Shown here: positions 14,719 through 15,298 of the stretch, piece after piece
Layout: each line of letters starts with the position of its first letter
Position numbering within the stretch: the stretch's first letter is position 1
NCBI GenBank assembly: GCA_934097015.1
Contig: CAKONF010000027.1
Coordinates: forward strand, 1 to 15,298
From: an uncultured Bacilli bacterium
GTDB taxonomy: Bacteria > Bacillota_I > Bacilli_A > RF39 > UBA660
Length of the DNA: 15,298 bases
Reading direction: 5' to 3'
Notes under the pieces: model-generated
What the model was told of the DNA's origin: nothing
The model's database searches: none
Seen by the model: the letters and a program-made list of their open reading frames with translations, nothing else
Translations under genes and position numbers: made by a program

Positions 14719-14727
14719 TGTTATAGT
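14719..14727 (+). promoter_or_regulatory. Extended -10 promoter of candidate toxin mRNA
   Basis: TGTTATAGT is a TGn-extended -10. The -35 region (TTCGAA at 14700-14705) is poor. Start expected near 14734, giving a ~65-nt leader that contains the repeat AGTGCTTAC and a small hairpin TCATT-GAA-AATGA just before the ribosome-binding site. Confidence 0.45.
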
Positions 14728-14798
14728 AGTATATAAAACCAGAGCAATTTATTTGATTAGTGCTTACCCAATCATTGAAAATGAGAGGGAATGTATAG

Positions 14799-14897
14799 AT
14801 GAAAAGGATACTTTATTATATTAAAGAAATATTTAAAAGTATAATAGTAATATACATTTTGAAAGTAATCTTATTCCTCCTACAAAAAGGAGTCTAG
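14799..14897 (+). CDS. 32-residue hydrophobic peptide, candidate type I toxin
   Basis: ATG at 14799 follows AGAGGGA at a normal distance; the stop is TAG at 14895-14897. The peptide begins MKRILYYIKE, has one predicted membrane helix (about residues 11-28, nearly all Ile, Val, Leu, Phe, Tyr) and ends QKGV. Size, single helix and basic ends fit membrane toxins of type I toxin-antitoxin systems, though it resembles none I know by sequence. Support comes from context: the leader holds AGTGCTTAC (14759-14767), repeated at 15055-15063 inside a convergent minus-strand RNA gene, so that RNA is complementary to the leader. The leader also pairs with its own mRNA just after the ORF (TTAGTGCTTA at 14757-14766 with TAAGCACTAA at 14909-14918). 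It could still be a chance short ORF. Confidence 0.5.
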   Translation: MKRILYYIKEIFKSIIVIYILKVILFLLQKGV

Positions 14898-15029
14898 ATT
14901 AACTCCATTAAGCACTAAGTATTTAATTATGTTGTTCTACCTAATATAGTATTATATTATAGTTTGATATTTAATATCATATTTTATCTCTTATTATGTT
15001 TATAATAAAAATAGATATATTAATGTAAA

Positions 15030-15106
15030 ATAAAAAGGACTCGTAATTAATACGAGTGCTTACACCTTACAAATGGGTAGGCATTACAAAATAAAATGCT
15101 CTACTT
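15030..15106 (-). ncRNA. Candidate antisense RNA (antitoxin) convergent to the hydrophobic peptide gene
   Basis: On the minus strand a consensus promoter (15113-15141) starts an RNA of about 77 nt that ends in an intrinsic terminator (15031-15057). It has no ORF. Near its 3' end, before the terminator, it carries GTAAGCACT, the exact complement of AGTGCTTAC in the toxin leader; with one bulged base the pairing extends into the following CC. Layout and repeat recall the Fst/RNAII par locus, where convergent RNAs pair through direct repeats. Confidence 0.5.
15031..15057 (-). terminator. Terminator of the candidate antisense RNA
   Basis: On the minus strand, ACTCGTA-TTAAT-TACGAGT (7-bp perfect stem) is followed by CCTTTTTATTTT. 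On the plus strand no T-run follows, so it is one-directional. Confidence 0.65.
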
Positions 15107-15112
15107 AAATTA

Positions 15113-15141
15113 ATTTTAACATCACAGTAGTAATGTGTCAA
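15113..15141 (-). promoter_or_regulatory. Consensus promoter of the candidate antisense RNA
   Basis: Minus strand: TTGACA, exactly 17 bases, then TAAAAT with a TGn extension. It is the closest match to the vegetative consensus in the window. A strong promoter on the regulator against a weaker one on the toxin is typical of type I systems. Confidence 0.7.
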
Positions 15142-15174
15142 TAATGAAATTTGTAGAAATTTATCAAAAAAATA

Positions 15175-15203
15175 TTTACATTAAGTCCTAATTTTGGTAT
15201 AGT
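15175..15203 (+). promoter_or_regulatory. Promoter of poly-G leader RNA, copy 2
   Basis: TTTACA (15175-15180), 17 bases, TATAGT (15198-15203). The predicted start, about 15210, is directly before the AGGTA-GAAA-TGCCT hairpin, as in copy 1. Confidence 0.7.
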
Positions 15204-15209
15204 GTATTT

Positions 15210-15298
15210 AAGGTAGAAATGCCTAATAATACAATTTACGATTCATGAAAAAACAAGAAACATACTTCTTCCCCAACCCCAAAAATCGTTGGGGGGGG
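15210..15298 (+). ncRNA. Poly-G leader RNA, copy 2 (cut by window end)
   Basis: Begins with hairpin AGGTA-GAAA-TGCCT (15211-15224), which keeps pairing where copy 1 has A-U by using a U-G wobble. It then has the shared ATTCAT segment, an A-rich outer arm, and a C-rich arm CCCCAAC (15271-15277) able to pair with GTTGGGG (15288-15294). The window ends within the G run (at least eight G). A third surface-protein gene probably follows outside. Confidence 0.6.

Noticed and set aside
1..15298. Recoding of TGA as Trp (Mollicutes code)
   Set aside because: Genes read through conserved motifs with TGG for Trp, and no in-frame TGA is needed in any family match.
1..15298. tRNA/rRNA genes, CRISPR arrays, transposases or phage genes
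   Set aside because: None seen: no cloverleaf-like sequence, regularly spaced repeats or recognisable transposase or integrase coding region on either strand.

Overview
The window is a low-G+C (roughly a quarter G+C) stretch from a Firmicutes/Bacilli-type genome, most like the uncultured gut lineages related to RF39/Mycoplasmatota. Reasons: extreme A/T codon bias; Bacillus-type gene order (dnaD-nth, nusB-xseA-xseB); Shine-Dalgarno starts and A+T-rich promoters; Trp encoded by TGG with no sign of TGA recoding; and a murB gene, so the cell makes peptidoglycan. The assignment is inferred from sequence style, not from a search.

Layout. (1) 3-1328: the 3' part of a secreted or anchored surface-protein gene, cut by the window start. 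(2) 1348-4038: a regulated-looking leader (22-codon ORF plus terminator), a divergent PRPP synthetase (prs) and an FAD-dependent oxidoreductase. (3) 4068-5095: a candidate ~85-nt small RNA with its own promoter and terminator, then murB. (4) 5305-7624: a compact bacteriocin module, made of a C39-peptidase ABC exporter followed by two tiny overlapping genes (7299-7442, 7442-7597) for double-glycine precursor peptides, then a terminator. (5) 7650-12511: housekeeping genes: a CmpB-type membrane protein, cca, dnaD, nth, nusB, xseA, xseB. (6) 12518-14674: a promoter, a structured leader RNA carrying an 11-G run inside a terminator-like hairpin, and a second, full-length surface-protein gene paralogous to the first. 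(7) 14719-15141: a candidate type I toxin-antitoxin locus (32-codon hydrophobic peptide, convergent antisense RNA with a consensus promoter, shared 9-nt repeat). (8) 15175-15298: a second copy of the promoter plus poly-G leader, cut by the window end inside the G run.

How it fits together. The two surface proteins share near-identical DNA blocks but differ sharply in a C-terminal C-type-lectin-like segment. There the DNA jumps to 41-48% G+C and becomes rich in NNC/NNT codons, as expected of a diversity-generating-retroelement target (no reverse transcriptase or template repeat lies in this window). The poly-G leader RNA precedes the complete surface gene, and a second copy sits at the window end. 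It suggests a tandem array of diversified, possibly phase-variable surface proteins. The bacteriocin exporter and its two substrates form one transcription unit. The most interesting items are the two-peptide bacteriocin, the type I toxin-antitoxin candidate, the poly-G leader RNA and the hypervariable surface-protein tips.
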